In this document: piece after piece, positions 1 through 11,590 of the stretch
Layout: each line of letters begins with the position of its first letter
Numbering within the stretch: position 1 is the first letter of the stretch
Translations under genes and position numbers: made by a program
Notes under the pieces: generated by a model
Database searches by the model: none
The model's input: only the letters and a program-made list of their open reading frames with translations
What the model was told of the DNA's origin: nothing
Assembly (NCBI GenBank): GCA_031769625.1
Contig: JAUIMM010000188.1
Coordinates: forward strand, 6,885,001-6,949,000
DNA from: Taudactylus pleione
Lineage: Eukaryota; Chordata; Amphibia; Anura; Myobatrachidae
Direction of reading: 5' to 3'
DNA length: 64,000 nt

Positions 1-1449
1 ACAATGGCACAATGACACGTAGCATCCCAGGACAATGGCACAATGACACGTAGCATCCCGGGACAATGGAACACTGACACTTAGTATCCCGGGACAATGG
101 TATACTGACACTTGGTATCTGGGGACAATGGCACACTGACAGTATCCCAGGACGATGGTACACTGACACGTAGTATCCCGGGACAATGGCACACTGACCC
201 ATAGTTTCCCGGGAAATGATACACTGACACTTGGTATCTGGGGACAATGGTACACTGACACGTAGAATCCCAGGATAATGTCACACTGACACGTAGTATC
301 CTGGGGCAATATTAAGCTGATACGTAGATCCCTGGACAATGGCACACTGACATTTAGTATCTGGGGACAATGGCACACTGACACGTAGTATCCCGGGACA
401 ATGGCACACTGACACGTAGTATCCCGAGACAATAACACACTGACACGTAGTATCGCGGGACAATAACACACTGACACGTAGTATCCCGGGACAATGGCAC
501 ACTGACACGTAGTATCCTGGGACAATGGTACACTGACACGGAACATTGGGGATAATGGTAAAAAAAACACATGGTATCCTGGGATAATGGTAGACTGACA
601 CGTGGTATCCCGGGAAAATGGTACACTGACACGTGGTATCCCGAGACAATGGCACACTGACACGTGGCATCCCGGGACAATGGCACACTGACACGTGGTA
701 TCTGAGGACAATGACACACTGACACGTAGTATCCTGGGACAATGGCACACTGACACGTAGTATCCTGGGACAATGGCACACTGACACTTGGTATCCTGGG
801 ACAATGGTTCACTGACACATGGTATCTGGGGACAATGGCACACTGACACTTGGTATCTGGGAACAATGGCACACTGACACTTGGTATCTGGGAACAATGG
901 CATACTGACATGTAGTATCCTGGGACAATGGCACACTGACACGTAGTATCCTGGGACAATGGCACACTGACACTTGGTATCTGAGCACAATGGCACACTA
1001 ACACGTAGTATCCTAGGACAATGGCACACTGACACTTGGTATCTGGGGACAATGGCACACTGACATGTAGTAACCCAGGACAATGTTACACTCACGTAGT
1101 ATCCCAGGACAATGGCACACTGAGACGTTTGTATCCCCGGACAATGGCATACTGACACGTAGCATCCCTGGACAATGGCACACTGACATTTAGTATCTCG
1201 GGACAATGGCACACTGACACTTAGTATCCCAGGACAATGACACACTGACACGTAGTATCCCAGGACAATGACACACTGACGCGTAGTATACCGGGACAAT
1301 GGTACACAGACTTGTAGTATCCCGGGACAATGGCACACTGATAAGTAGTATCCTGGGACAATGGTACACTGACACGTAGTATCCCGGGTCAATGGCACAA
1401 CGACACGTAGTATCCCGGGTCAATGGCACAACGACACGTAGTATCCCTA

Positions 1450-4400
1450 GTCAATGGCACACTGACGTGTCGTATCCCGGGACAATGGTACATAGACGCG
1501 TAGTATCCCGGGACAATGGCACACTTGGTATCTGGGGACAATGGCACACTGACATGTAGTATCCCGGGACAATGTCACACTGACCCACAGCATCCCGGGA
1601 CAATGATACACTCACACTTGGTGTCTGTGGTATCTGGGGACAATGGCACACTGACACGTAGAATCCCAGGACAACGGCACACTGACACGTAGTATCCCAG
1701 GACAATGGCGCACTGACACGTAGTATCCCAGGACAATGGCACACTGACACGTAGTATCCCGGGACAATGGCGCACTGACACGTAGTATCCCAGGACAATG
1801 GCGGACTGACACGTAGTATCCTGGGGCAATATCAAGCTGATACGTAGCAACCCTGGACAATGGCACTCTGACATTTAGTATCTGGGGACAATGGTACATT
1901 GACACGTAGTATCCCGGGACAATGGCACACTGACACGTAGTATCAAGGGACAATGGCACACTGACACGTAGTATCCCTGGACAATGGCACACTGACACGT
2001 ACTATCAAGGGACAATGGCACACTGACACGTAGTATCCCGGGACAATGATACACTAACACTTGGTATCTGGGGACAATGGTAGATTGACACATATTATCC
2101 CAGGACAATGGCACACTGACACTTGGTATCCCGGGACAATGGCACACTGACACGTAGTATCCCGGGACAATGGCGCACTGACACGTAGTATCCCGGGACA
2201 ATGATACACTGACACTTGGTATCTGGGGACAATGGTACACAGACACGTAGTATCCCGGGACAATGGCACACTGACACGTAGTATCCCGGGACAATGGCAC
2301 ACTGACACTTGGTATCTGGGAACAATGGTACACTGACACGTAGTATCCCGGGACAATGGCACACTGACACTTGGTATCTGGGAACAATGGTACACTGACA
2401 CGTAGTATCCCGGGACAATGGCACACTGACACGTAGTATCCCTGGACAAAGGCACACTGACACGTACTATCAAGGGACAATGGCACACTGACACGTAGTA
2501 TCCCGGGAAAATGATACACTGACACTTGGTATCTGAGGACAATGACACACTAACAGGTAGTATCCCGGGACAATGGTACACAGACACGTAGTATCCCAGG
2601 ACAATAGCACACTGACACGTAGTATCCCGGGACAATGGCACACTGACACTTGGTATCTGGGGACAATGGTACACTGACACGTAGTATCCCGGGACAATGG
2701 CACACTGACACGTAGTATCCTAGGACAATGGCACACTGACACGTACTATCAAGGGACAATGGCACACTGACATTTAGTATCTGGGGACAATGGTACACTG
2801 ACACGTAGTATCCCGGGACAATGGCACACTGACACGTAGTATCCCGGGACAATGGCACACTGACACTTGGTATCTGGGAACAATGGTACACTGACACGTA
2901 GTATCCCGGGACAATGGCACACTGACACGTAGTATCCCTGGACAAAGGCACACTGACACGTACTATCAAGGGACAATGGCACACTGACACGTAGTATCCC
3001 GGGACAATGATACACTGACACTTGGTATCTGAGGACAATGACACACTAACAGGTAGTATCCCGGGACAATGGTACACAGACACGTAGTATCCCAGGACAA
3101 TAGCACACTGACACGTAGTATCCCGGGACAATGGCACACTGACACTTGGTATCTGGGGACAATGGTACACTGACACGTAGTATCCCGGGACAATGGCACA
3201 CTGACACGTAGTATCCTAGGACAATGGCACACTGACACGTACTATCAAGGGACAATGGCACACTGACATTTAGTATCTGGGGACAATGGTACACTGACAC
3301 GTAGTATCCCGGGACAACGGCACACTGACACTTGGTATCTGGGGACAATGGTACACTGACACGTAGTATCCCGGGACAATGGCACACTGACACGTACTAT
3401 CAAGGGACAATGGCACACTGACACGTAGTATCCCTGGACAATGGCACACTGACACGTACTATCTACTATCAAGGGACAATGGCACACTGACACGTAGTAT
3501 CCCGGGACAATGATACACTGACACTTGGTATCTGAGGACAATGACACACTAACACGTAGTATCCTAGGACAATGGCACACTGACACGTACTATCAAGGGA
3601 CAATAGCACACTGACACGTAGTATCCCGGGACAATGATACACTGACACTTGGTATCTGAGGACAATGACACACTAACACGTAGTATCCTAGGACAATGGC
3701 ACACTGACACGTACTATCAAGGGACAATGGCACACTGACACGTAGTATCCCTGGACAATGGCACACTGACACGTAGTATCCCAGGACAATGGCGCACTGA
3801 CACGTAGTATCCCAGGACAATGGCGCACTGACACGTTGTATCCTGGGGCAATATCAAGCTGATACGTAGCATCCCTGGACAATGGCACTTTGACACGTAC
3901 TATCAAGGAACAATGGCACACTGACACGTAGTATCCCGGGACAATGGCACACTGACACGTACTATCAAGGGACAATGGCACACTGACACGTAGTATCTTG
4001 GGACAATGGCACACTGACCCATAGTATCCCGGGAGAATGATACACTGATACTTGGTATCTGGGGACAATGGTACACTGACACGTAGAATCCCAGGACAAT
4101 GGCACACTGACACGTAGTATCTTGGGGCAATATCAAGCTGATGCGTATCATCCCTTGACAAAGGCACACTGACATTTAGTATCTGGGAACAATGGCACAC
4201 TGACACTTGTTATCCTGGGACAATGGCACACTGACACGTAGTATCCTGGGACAATGGCACACTGAAACGTAGTATCCCGGGACAATGGCACACTGACATG
4301 TAGTATCCCTGGACAATGGCACACTGACACGTAGTATCCCAGGACAATGACACACTGACGCGTAGTATCCCGGGACAATGGTACACAGACGCGTAGTATC

Positions 4401-6061
4401 CCGGGACAATGGCACACTGACGCGTAGTATCCCGGGACAATGGTACACTGATGCGTAGTATCCCGGGTCAATGGCACAACGACGCGTAGTATCCCTGGTC
4501 AATGGCACACTGACACGTCGTATCCCAGGACAATGGTACATAGACGCGTAGTATCCCGGGACAATGGCACATTGACACTTGGTATCTGGGGACAATGGCA
4601 CACTGGCATGTAGTATCCCCGGACAATGTCACACTGACCCATAGCATCCCGGGACAATGATACACTCACACTTGGTATCTGTGGTATCTGGGGACTATGG
4701 CACACTGACACGTAGAATCCCAGGACAATTGCACACTGACACGTAGTATCCCAGGACAATGGCGCACTGACACGTAGTATCCCAGGACAATGGCGCACTG
4801 ACACGTAGTATCCCAGGACAATGGCGCACTGACACGTAGTATCCCAGGACAATGGCGCGCTGACACGTAGTATCCTGGGGCAATATCAACTTGATACGTA
4901 GCATCCCTGGACAATGGCACTCTGACATTTAGTATCTGGGGACAATGGTACACTGACACGTAGTATCCCGGGACAATGGCACACTGACACGTACTATCAA
5001 GGGACAATGGCACACTGACACGTAGTATCCCGGGACAATGATACACTGACACTTGGTATCTGGGGACAATGGTTCACTGACACATATTATCCCAGGACAA
5101 TGGCACACTGACACGTAGTATCCCGGGAAAATGGCACACTGACACGTAGTATCCCGGGACAATGGCACACTGACACGTAGTATCCCGGGACAATGATACA
5201 GTGACACTTGGTATCTGGGGACAATGGTACACAGACACGTAGTATCCCAGGACAATGGCACAATGACACGTAGTATCCCGGGACAATGGCACACTGACAC
5301 TTGGTATTTGGGGACAATGGTACACTGACACGTAGTATCCCGGGACAATGGCACACTGACACGTACTATCAAGGGACAATGATACACTGACACTTGGTAT
5401 CTGAGGACAATGACACACTAACACATAGTATCCTAGGACAATGGCACACTGACACGTACTATCAAGGGACAATAGCACACTGACACGTAGTATCCCTGGA
5501 CAATGGCACACTGACACGTAGTATCCCAGGACAATGGCGCACTGACACGTAGTATCCCAGGACAATGGCGCACTGACACGTTGTATCCTGGGGTAATATC
5601 AATCTGATACGTAGCATCCCTGGACAATGGCACTCTGACATTTAGTATCTGGGGACAATGGTACACTGACACGTAGTATCCCGGGACAACGGCACACTGA
5701 CACTTGGTATCTGGGGACAATGGTACACTGACACGTAGTATCCCGGGACAATGGCACACTGACACGTACTATCAAGGGACAATGGCACACTGACACGTAG
5801 TATCCCTGGACAATGGCACACTGACACGTACTATCAAGGGACAATGGCACACTGACACGTAGTATCCCGGGACAATGATACACTGACACTTGGTATCTGA
5901 GGACAATGGCACACTAACACGTAGTATCCTAGGACAATGGCACACTGACACGTACTATCAAGGGACAATGGCACACTGACACGTAGTATCCCCGGACAAT
6001 GGCACACTGACACGTAGTATCCCAGGACAATGGCGCACTGACACGTAGTATCCCAGGACAA
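1450..6061. repeat. Larger segmental duplications within the satellite
   Basis: Variant-unit order around 1450-2000 reappears around 4500-5052, an offset near 3054 bp. The stretch 3593-3820 has the same conceptual translation as 5834-6061, and 3270-3455 the same as 5642-5827. Offsets are not exact multiples of 31 because odd-length units intervene; one at about 3454-3475 carries a 9-bp duplication (CTATCTACTATC). A divergent marker unit containing GGCAATATCAAGCTGATACG recurs near 1830, 3847, 4125, 4877, 6087, 6337 and 6649, with close variants near 306 and 5593. Confidence 0.75.
2054..3176. repeat. Higher-order repeat inside the satellite: 496-bp block (16 units) duplicated
   Basis: The stretch 2054-2680 recurs at 2550-3176, an offset of 496 bp or exactly 16 x 31. 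The stretch from 2461 recurs from 2957, and in the first 100 bases I see only a single change (AAA versus ACA near 2508). Variant units appear in the same order in both copies. This indicates a recent block duplication by unequal exchange, not independent amplification of single units. Confidence 0.85.
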
Positions 6062-7457
6062 TGGCGCACTGACACGTTGTATCCTGGGGCAATATCAAGC
6101 TGATACGTAGCATCCCTGGGCAATGGCACACTGACATTTAGTATCTGGGAACAATGGCACACTGACACTTGTTATCCTGGGAGAATGGCACACTGACACG
6201 TAGTATCCTGGGAGAATGGCACACTGACACGTAGTATCCCTGGACAATGGCACACTGACACGTAGTATCCCAGGACATTGGCGCACTGGCACGTAGTATC
6301 CCAGGACAATGGCGCACTGACACGTTGTATCCTGGGGCAATATCAAGCTGACACGTAGTATCCCTGGACAATGGCACACTGACACGTACTATCAAGGAAC
6401 AATGGCACACTGACACGTAGTATCCCGGGACAATGGCACACTGACACGTACTATCAAGGGACAATGGCACACTGACACGTAGTATCTTGGGACAATGGCA
6501 CACTGACACATAGTATCCCGGGACAATGATACACTGATACTTGGTATTTGGGGACAATGGTACACTGACACGTAGATTCCCAGGACAATGGCACACTGAC
6601 ACGTAGTATCCCAGGACAATGGCGCACTGACACGTTGTATCCTGGGGCAATATCAAGCTGATACGTAGCATCCCTGGACAATGGCACACTGACATTTAGT
6701 ATCTGGGAACAATGGCACACTGACACTTGTTATCCTGGGAGAATGGCACACTGACACTTGTTATCCTGGGACAATGGCACACTGACACACGGTATCTGTG
6801 GACAATGGCACACTGACATTTAGTATCTGGGAACAATGGCACACTGACACTTGTTATCCTGGGACAATGGCACACTGACACGTAGTATCCTGGGACAATG
6901 GCACACTGAAACGTAGTATCCTGGGACAATGGCACACTGACACATAGTATCCCGGGACAATGGCACACTGACGCGTTGTATCCCGGGACATTGGCACACT
7001 GACAAGTTGTATCCTGGGACAATGGTACACTGACACGGCACAATGGGGACAATGGCACACTGACACACGGTATCTGTGGACAATGGCACACTGACACTTG
7101 GTATCTGCGGACAATGGCACACTATGTAGTATCCCGGGACAATATCAAGCTGATACGTAGTATCCAGGACTATGGCACACTGACACGTAGCATCCCTGGA
7201 CAATGGCACACTGACATTTGGTATCTGGGGACAATGGCACACTGACACTTGGTATCCTGGGACAATGGCACAATGACACGTAGTATCTTGGGACAATGGC
7301 ACATTGACACTTGGCATCTGGGGACAATGGTACACTGACACATAGTATCCCTGGACAATGGTACACTGACATTTGGTATCTGGGGAGAATGGCACACTGA
7401 CACGTAGTATCCCTGGACAATGACACACTGACATTTGGTATCTGGGGACAATAAAAT

Positions 7458-7544
7458 TGACATTGCATGTATCTCTGTATCAGGACCCTAGAAAGGTGAT
7501 AAGTGAACCCAGTGTTTCCGAAACTGGACCTCAAGGCACCCTAA
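7458..7544. other. Array edge, non-satellite sequence
   Basis: The 31-bp periodicity is lost here. The segment holds CTCAAGGCACCCTAAT, which resembles the inner part of the hAT-like MITE family seen at 10111 and 50770, so it may be a truncated copy. Confidence 0.4.
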
Positions 7545-7850
7545 TGGTGCGTACAGACGGGACTATCGACAACGATATCGTTGTTCGATCTCCCGGGTGT
7601 GCTGGATGATCGATATCGATCTTCCAGCACACCACCAACTCACCGACTATAGCGGTCCGCGATCAACGATCGCGGGTCCCTATAGTAACCTGGTCGATAT
7701 CGATAAGGTTGGCCTGCGTGCACAGGTAATGGCCGATATCGATATTGACCCTACGTGCCCGCGCATCGCAGGTCACTGGGCACCGAAAAATGCACGATAT
7801 GAACGATATCGTTATATCGTCCATTTTACTCGTACCGTGTGTACGCACCT
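7545..7850. mobile_element. Harbinger-like MITE made of several hairpins, TSD TAA
   Basis: The left end GGTGCGTACAGACGG (7546-7560) is mirrored by CCGTGTGTACGCACC (7835-7849). TAA flanks both sides (7542-7544 and 7851-7853), which fits the 3-bp TWA duplications of PIF/Harbinger elements. The inside is a row of short palindromes around ATCGATATCGAT-type centres, for example 7597-7634. Open frames here are by-products of the palindromes, and no transposase is present. Confidence 0.75.
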
Positions 7851-8254
7851 TAAAGCTAGCTACACACCATCAGATTTTTTTGATCGGGACGAGAAACAGG
7901 GCGATTTTTCAGCAAATTGCCTGCCCCGATATCTGTGCTACACATTGTGCAAGTTTTCTATAGAAGCTAGCGAGTTTTCACCACACCACACTGATTTTGC
8001 ATATGGACAAGGATGATAACATAGTGAGAGGAGAACATAGGGAATATGGGCAGATTATGGCGAATGCGCACATACTGCTCGATATCGGGAATTTCAGGCA
8101 GAGATTTTCGTTCTTGAACGACAGATCAGATGATCAGAGGAGTGCATTTGTGGATGTTTATTAACCGTTTTTTCGGTTAAACGATCGTTCATACACCACA
8201 CTATACAATAAATCAGGCCGATAATTCGCAAATTGGGCAAATAATTGTATAGTG
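7851..8254. other. Unclassified, hairpin-containing intergenic sequence
   Basis: No gene is seen. Short dyads include AACCGTTTTTTCGGTT (8165-8180) and ACTATACAAT paired with ATTGTATAGT (about 8201-8253). GCTAGC occurs at both 7855 and 7970. It is probably an old MITE whose borders I cannot place. Confidence 0.4.
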
Positions 8255-8457
8255 CACAGATTCTCAAACTCGGTCCTCAGGACCCCCAAACAGTGCATGT
8301 TTTCCAGGTCTCCTCATAGAAGCACAAGTAATAATTAGCTCCACCTGTGGATCTTTTAAAATGTGTCAGTGAGTAATGAATACACCTGTGCCCTTGCTGG
8401 GTGACCTGGAAAACCTGACCTGTGTGGGGTTCTGAGTAGTGAGTTTTAGAACATCTG
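8255..8457. mobile_element. hAT-like MITE (CAGATTCTCAAACT family)
   Basis: The ends are CAGATTCTCAAACT and AGTTTTAGAACATCTG. The inner arms GCATGTTTTCCAGGTC and GACCTGGAAAACCTG are also complementary. The 8-bp sequence GTATAGTG lies on both sides (8247-8254 and 8458-8465), the length expected for hAT insertions. A second, more decayed copy is at 12703-12899. Confidence 0.75.
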
Positions 8458-8481
8458 GTATAGTGTGTAGGTAGCTTTTAG

Positions 8482-8664
8482 GCCCCCATACATCAGAGAT
8501 TGACTGCAGCAATCGTGCAATTTGCAATCGATTGTGTATAAAAAATCTTTCCCTTTTTAATCGATTGCAGAATTGCCACAATCAATTGAAAAAGGGAAAG
8601 ATTTTTATACACAATCGATTGCAAATTGCACGATTGCTGCAATCAATCTCTGATGTATGGGGGC
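8482..8664. mobile_element. 183-bp nearly perfect palindrome (snap-back MITE)
   Basis: The left arm starting GCCCCCATACATCAGAGATT is matched across about 85 bp by the right arm ending AATCTCTGATGTATGGGGGC. The loop is about 11 bases (CAGAATTGCCA, near 8569). Such high arm identity means a young insertion or ongoing arm-to-arm correction. A related but decayed element sits at 32948-33192. Confidence 0.85.
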
Positions 8665-9335
8665 TTTAACAGTCTGGCTTTTAAGGATATCTATGGTGAC
8701 TTAGGGCCTGATTCAGACCCACTCGTGAGCGGCTGTCCGCTCGCAAGTGGGTCGATGGTGTGCACTGCGCATGACGGAGGGAGCTCCGTCGTGCGCATGC
8801 GCGAGACGCGACGAGCGAAGGACTTTCCTTCGCTCGTTGTGTCTGATCAAAGGGGGCGTGCTGTCGATGTTGATTGACAGCACGCCCCCTTTGGTGGGCG
8901 TGCCGGGGGCGTGCCTGCCAGACGGAGGCGTTCCCAAGGGAACGCCTACCGTCAGAAGCCGGCCCCACTGACATCACTAGTGATGTCAGTGGGAGTGATT
9001 TTGGCTCTGATAGAGCCAAAATCACTCCTGGCCTTGCGGTTGAGAAACTCAACCGCAGGCTTCTGCTCGCACTGGCGATGGTCGCGATGGTCAAGACCAT
9101 CGCGACCATCATCCTGCACGCTCGTATATGCTGTGGGTGGTGACCCACAGCTATACGAGCGTCCAGGAGGACGCTCCATAATTATGGAGGTGGGCCCTGA
9201 TTCAGAGCGAGCGGCTCTGAATCAGGGCCTTAATTAGTACCTCAGTCAGTTTGATTATACCATCTGTGCACAAGCCCACAAGCATTTATGCTTAAAAACT
9301 GGACTGTTAGGAGAGGGTAGAGTTTGGGAAACATT
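8665..9335. mobile_element. hAT-like MITE split by hairpin-chain element A
   Basis: The left fragment ends GGATATCTATGGTGACTTA at 8703. The right fragment resumes TTAATTAGTACCTCAGTCAG at 9230 and ends near AGAGTTTGGGAAAC at 9333. The unbroken family member at 32883-32900 reads GGTGACTTAATTAGTACC, so the empty site of element A is known and its duplication is TTA. Confidence 0.75.
8704..9229. mobile_element. Hairpin-chain transposon, copy A (526 bp, TSD TTA)
   Basis: It begins GGGCCTGATTCAG and ends CTGAATCAGGGCC, flanked by TTA at 8701-8703 and 9230-9232. Inside are consecutive short inverted repeats: 8850-8893 around CAGCACGCCCCCTTT, a 28-bp palindrome with half-site CCACTGACATCACT (8965-8992), GAGTGATTTTGGCTCT with its complement (8993-9027), and a hairpin with CTGTGGGTGGTGACCCACAG (about 9129-9148). 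There is no open frame of note. It is non-autonomous, and the transposase superfamily is not certain; a 3-bp duplication suits Harbinger, but the targets are not always TWA. Confidence 0.85.
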
Positions 9336-9732
9336 ACCACTACTATTAGCTCATCCAAATCCATGATGTGTCTGATAAACCCAAAACAATATAAAAAAAA
9401 TGTAAAAAAAACCTCTGCAATGAGAACAAAAGTGTATTTGTTCTTTATAAATTGTTATAGACATGTGTTGATGGAACCAATAGGGTCACAGGCATATTGC
9501 ACAATAACTATTCTGCTTTCACACAGCAAAAATGTATCCAGCAGTGAAAGTTCAGGAAATGATGCTTATTACATTCAGCTGCTGCATCATTTGTACCAGT
9601 GGGAGTGGAGTGAGGAGGAAACATGTGACTACTGGGATTAGAGTGCTGGTCACATGAGCGGGACTGGGCTTATTACTGGGGAGGTGCAGCTGCAGCAGTC
9701 ACAGTACCTCTATGAGAAGTAGCTGCAGCACC
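9336..9732 (+). promoter_or_regulatory. Presumed promoter and 5' UTR region of the tetraspanin gene
   Basis: This is the roughly 400 bp before the start codon. No TATA box is evident. The last 120 bp hold several E-boxes, including CATGTGA (9622-9628), TCACATGA (9650-9657) and CAGCTG motifs. The transcription start cannot be placed from sequence alone. Confidence 0.45.
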
Positions 9733-9792
9733 ATGGGTCTGGGAGTATTTACCTCAAAGAGTTTCCTTGTCCTGCTCAGCCTGGTGTTTGTG
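9733..9792 (+). CDS. Tetraspanin exon 1 (residues 1-20)
   Basis: The start codon lies in an ideal Kozak context (CACCATGG). It codes MGLGVFTSKSFLVLLSLVFV, the short N-terminal tail and the first half of TM1. The donor is GTAAGT, phase 0. The usual TM1 Asn and the Trp at the exon end are Ser and Val here. Confidence 0.9.
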
Positions 9793-9870
9793 GTAAGTCT
9801 CTATTGTGTAAGGGACTTTAACTTGGGATGGGCATTTTCTGCTGCCAGATTCCATCTGAGCAGGGGGTGG

Positions 9871-9965
9871 TCTTGTCAGTCTCCTGGCCCTAATGGGGGG
9901 TGCTCTTGTCAGTCTCCTGGCCCTAATGGGGGGTGCTCTTGTCAGTCTCCTGGCCCTAATGAGTG
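9871..9965. repeat. Three copies of a 33-bp repeat in tetraspanin intron 1
   Basis: Copies start at 9871, 9904 and 9937, each containing CTTGTCAGTCTCCTGGCCCT. They are nearly identical, so the expansion is recent. Confidence 0.85.
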
Positions 9966-10110
9966 GGGGAAACAAAAACCATTACAGTATAAAGTTTGCA
10001 AAATGTAAGTAACTTATTCTCTTTAAATCAGTGCAGTAGATAATCGGGCTCAGTGAGTGGGTAGGGTCCTCCTGCTGCTGAACCATTATTCTATTAAGCT
10101 CTGTCTTTAG

Positions 10111-10262
10111 AGCAGAGGTTACTGAACTAGGTCCTCAAGGCACCCTACTGGGCCAGGTTTTAAGGATAATCATGGTTGAGCACAGATGGTTAAGTCAACA
10201 GCTTGAGGTACTAATTAAGTCACTGGTGTCCAAACATGGTTATCCTTAAAACCTGGTGCATG
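10111..10262. mobile_element. hAT-like MITE (AGGTCCTCAAGGCACC family), intron 1
   Basis: It reads CAGAGGTTACTGAACTAGGT, GGTTTTAAGGATAATCATGG and GGTTATCCTTAAAACCTGG, the same palindromic family as 8665-9335, 32491-33247 and 50770-51475. The right terminus is missing. Confidence 0.7.
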
Positions 10263-10556
10263 ATGCATTGCTCTTGGGATGAGCTGCATACTGCTGGTCT
10301 TCGCACACATGTCGGCATTGGTAACGTATGTTCACTCCCGATGTGGCCTGCTGTCCCTATACTCTGCTATGTGGACCTAAATACAGTATTTTTGTAGCTT
10401 GGCAGTGGGAGTATTCACAATCTTCAGATGGCGTTTGCTCCTGCACACCTGGCTTGTGAAGGATACCTCTTCCCTGTCCGCCGCCTCCTGCCAGACCCCA
10501 GGGATTTGTGCACACTAGTAATGCAGAGTCTGACTCGACAGATGTAAGTTGGGCAG
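10263..10556. other. Intron 1, no recognised feature
   Basis: I see no gene, tandem repeat or clear transposon terminus in this stretch. Confidence 0.4.
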
Positions 10557-10888
10557 CACAGACAGTGTAATGGTTGGCATTACTGCCTCATAGCACTGAG
10601 GTCATGGGTTCAATTCCCACCATGGCCCTACCTGTGCGGAGTTTGTATATTCTCTCTGTGCTTGCGTGGGTTTCCTCCGGGTGCTCCGGTTTCCTCCCAC
10701 ACTCCAAAAATATACTGGAAGGTTAATTGGCTTCAACCAAAAATTAACCCTAGTGTGTGTGCGCATGTGATAGGGAATATAGATTGTAAGCTCCACTGGG
10801 GCAGGGCCTGATGTGAATATCCAGATCTTCTCTGTAAAGCGCTTCTCTGTGTGCGCTATATAAATAACTGGTAGTAAATAAATAAGTT
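10557..10888 (+). mobile_element. tRNA-derived SINE
   Basis: The head contains a near-consensus pol III B box GGTTCAATTCC (10607-10617) preceded by an A-box-like GTAATGGTTGGC. It continues into the widespread SINE body TTTCCTCCGGGTGCTCCGG. The tail is AAGCGCTTCTCTGTGTGCGC TATATAAATAA, followed by short AAATAA repeats. The tail resembles the element end at 44760-44822, consistent with sharing a LINE's 3' end. Confidence 0.8.
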
Positions 10889-11590
10889 TCACTGCTGCAA
10901 AAGTAGCGGTGAAAACCTTTTGGGAGACGGCTTATTTTCTGGTCAGCTGTCTCTGCGCTGGAGCAATGATGAATTGCTCTGGCACTTTCAAGGAGTTAGA
11001 ATGTTAATTAACTATTGGGGTCCATGCAGATAACATAATGAATATGGTCCATAGTTACCCAAATTCCCCTTTATCACTGTTGGCGGGCAGCAACTGGGGC
11101 ACTGCCTGGTCTGCCCATGCTATGTTGTAGCCTGGGATTGCCTATTAGCAATCTTCTTATGACCGTATTACCAACATGCCTGATAAATATTAGTTTAAAT
11201 AGAATAATTTTGATCACTTCAGGATAACCTGCCGCAGCCTGGTGTCAGCCTTTGCCCAGGGTTACAGCTGTAGTCACCTGACTGAGCAATAGTTATTGTT
11301 AGAGTGCCCAGGAACTGGTCTAACCACATGCAAATACAGAACGCACTTTTGTTTCTCCACTGGCTCTAACCAGATGAGGTCCTGCCTGTATTCTGTCTGT
11401 CACGTGCAGAGCGAGCTATCCAGCACAAAGGTTCTTCTCTGGCTGTATACAGAAAGGTGCAAGGTGCACAGGATAATGACGTGCTGGAGATGGTTATCCT
11501 GCCCACACAATCATGTGCCCTACAAACCGGAATTGATAAGGGGAAGGTTGAGCTTTATTGGAGCAATCATTTTATGTTATGGCTTATTAG
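10889..11590. other. Intron 1, no recognised feature
   Basis: This is about 700 bp with no open frame resembling a known protein and no clear repeat borders. Confidence 0.4.

Larger units (their letters stand above)
1..7457. repeat. 31-bp minisatellite/satellite array, about 240 units, truncated by window edge
   Basis: A near-continuous tandem array with a 31-bp period; for example, units begin at 1 and 32. The unit reads roughly GGGACAATGGCACACTGACA followed by CGTAGTATCCC. Common variants replace the second half by CTTGGTATCTG, CGTACTATCAA or ATTTAGTATCT. Units with CCCGGG and CACGT keep CpG sites. The minus strand of the consensus has no stop codon, and because 31 is not a multiple of 3 one reading passes through all three phases. 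This gives long spurious frames with a 31-residue Cys-rich period. There are no unique spacers, so it is not a CRISPR. It begins before position 1 and fades out near 7457. Confidence 0.97.

Noticed and set aside
354..1058. Cys-rich repeat protein of 234 residues on the minus strand, and its many siblings up to 7534
   Set aside because: The frames arise because the satellite unit lacks stops on that strand. There is no conserved start, no splice structure and no non-repeat domain.
1..7457. A CRISPR array, because of the regular 31-bp period
   Set aside because: Units are directly adjacent with no unique spacers, there are no cas genes, and the surroundings are a vertebrate genome.
7597..8016. 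A 139-residue frame on +
   Set aside because: It overlaps a MITE made of ATCGATATCGAT hairpins and runs across its border. It has no known domain.
8681..9148. 155-residue minus-strand frame, and similar frames in the other hairpin-chain copies (for example 38596-39126, 50949-51461)
   Set aside because: GC-rich palindromes leave frames open on both strands. The frames are not conserved between copies and show no protein family.
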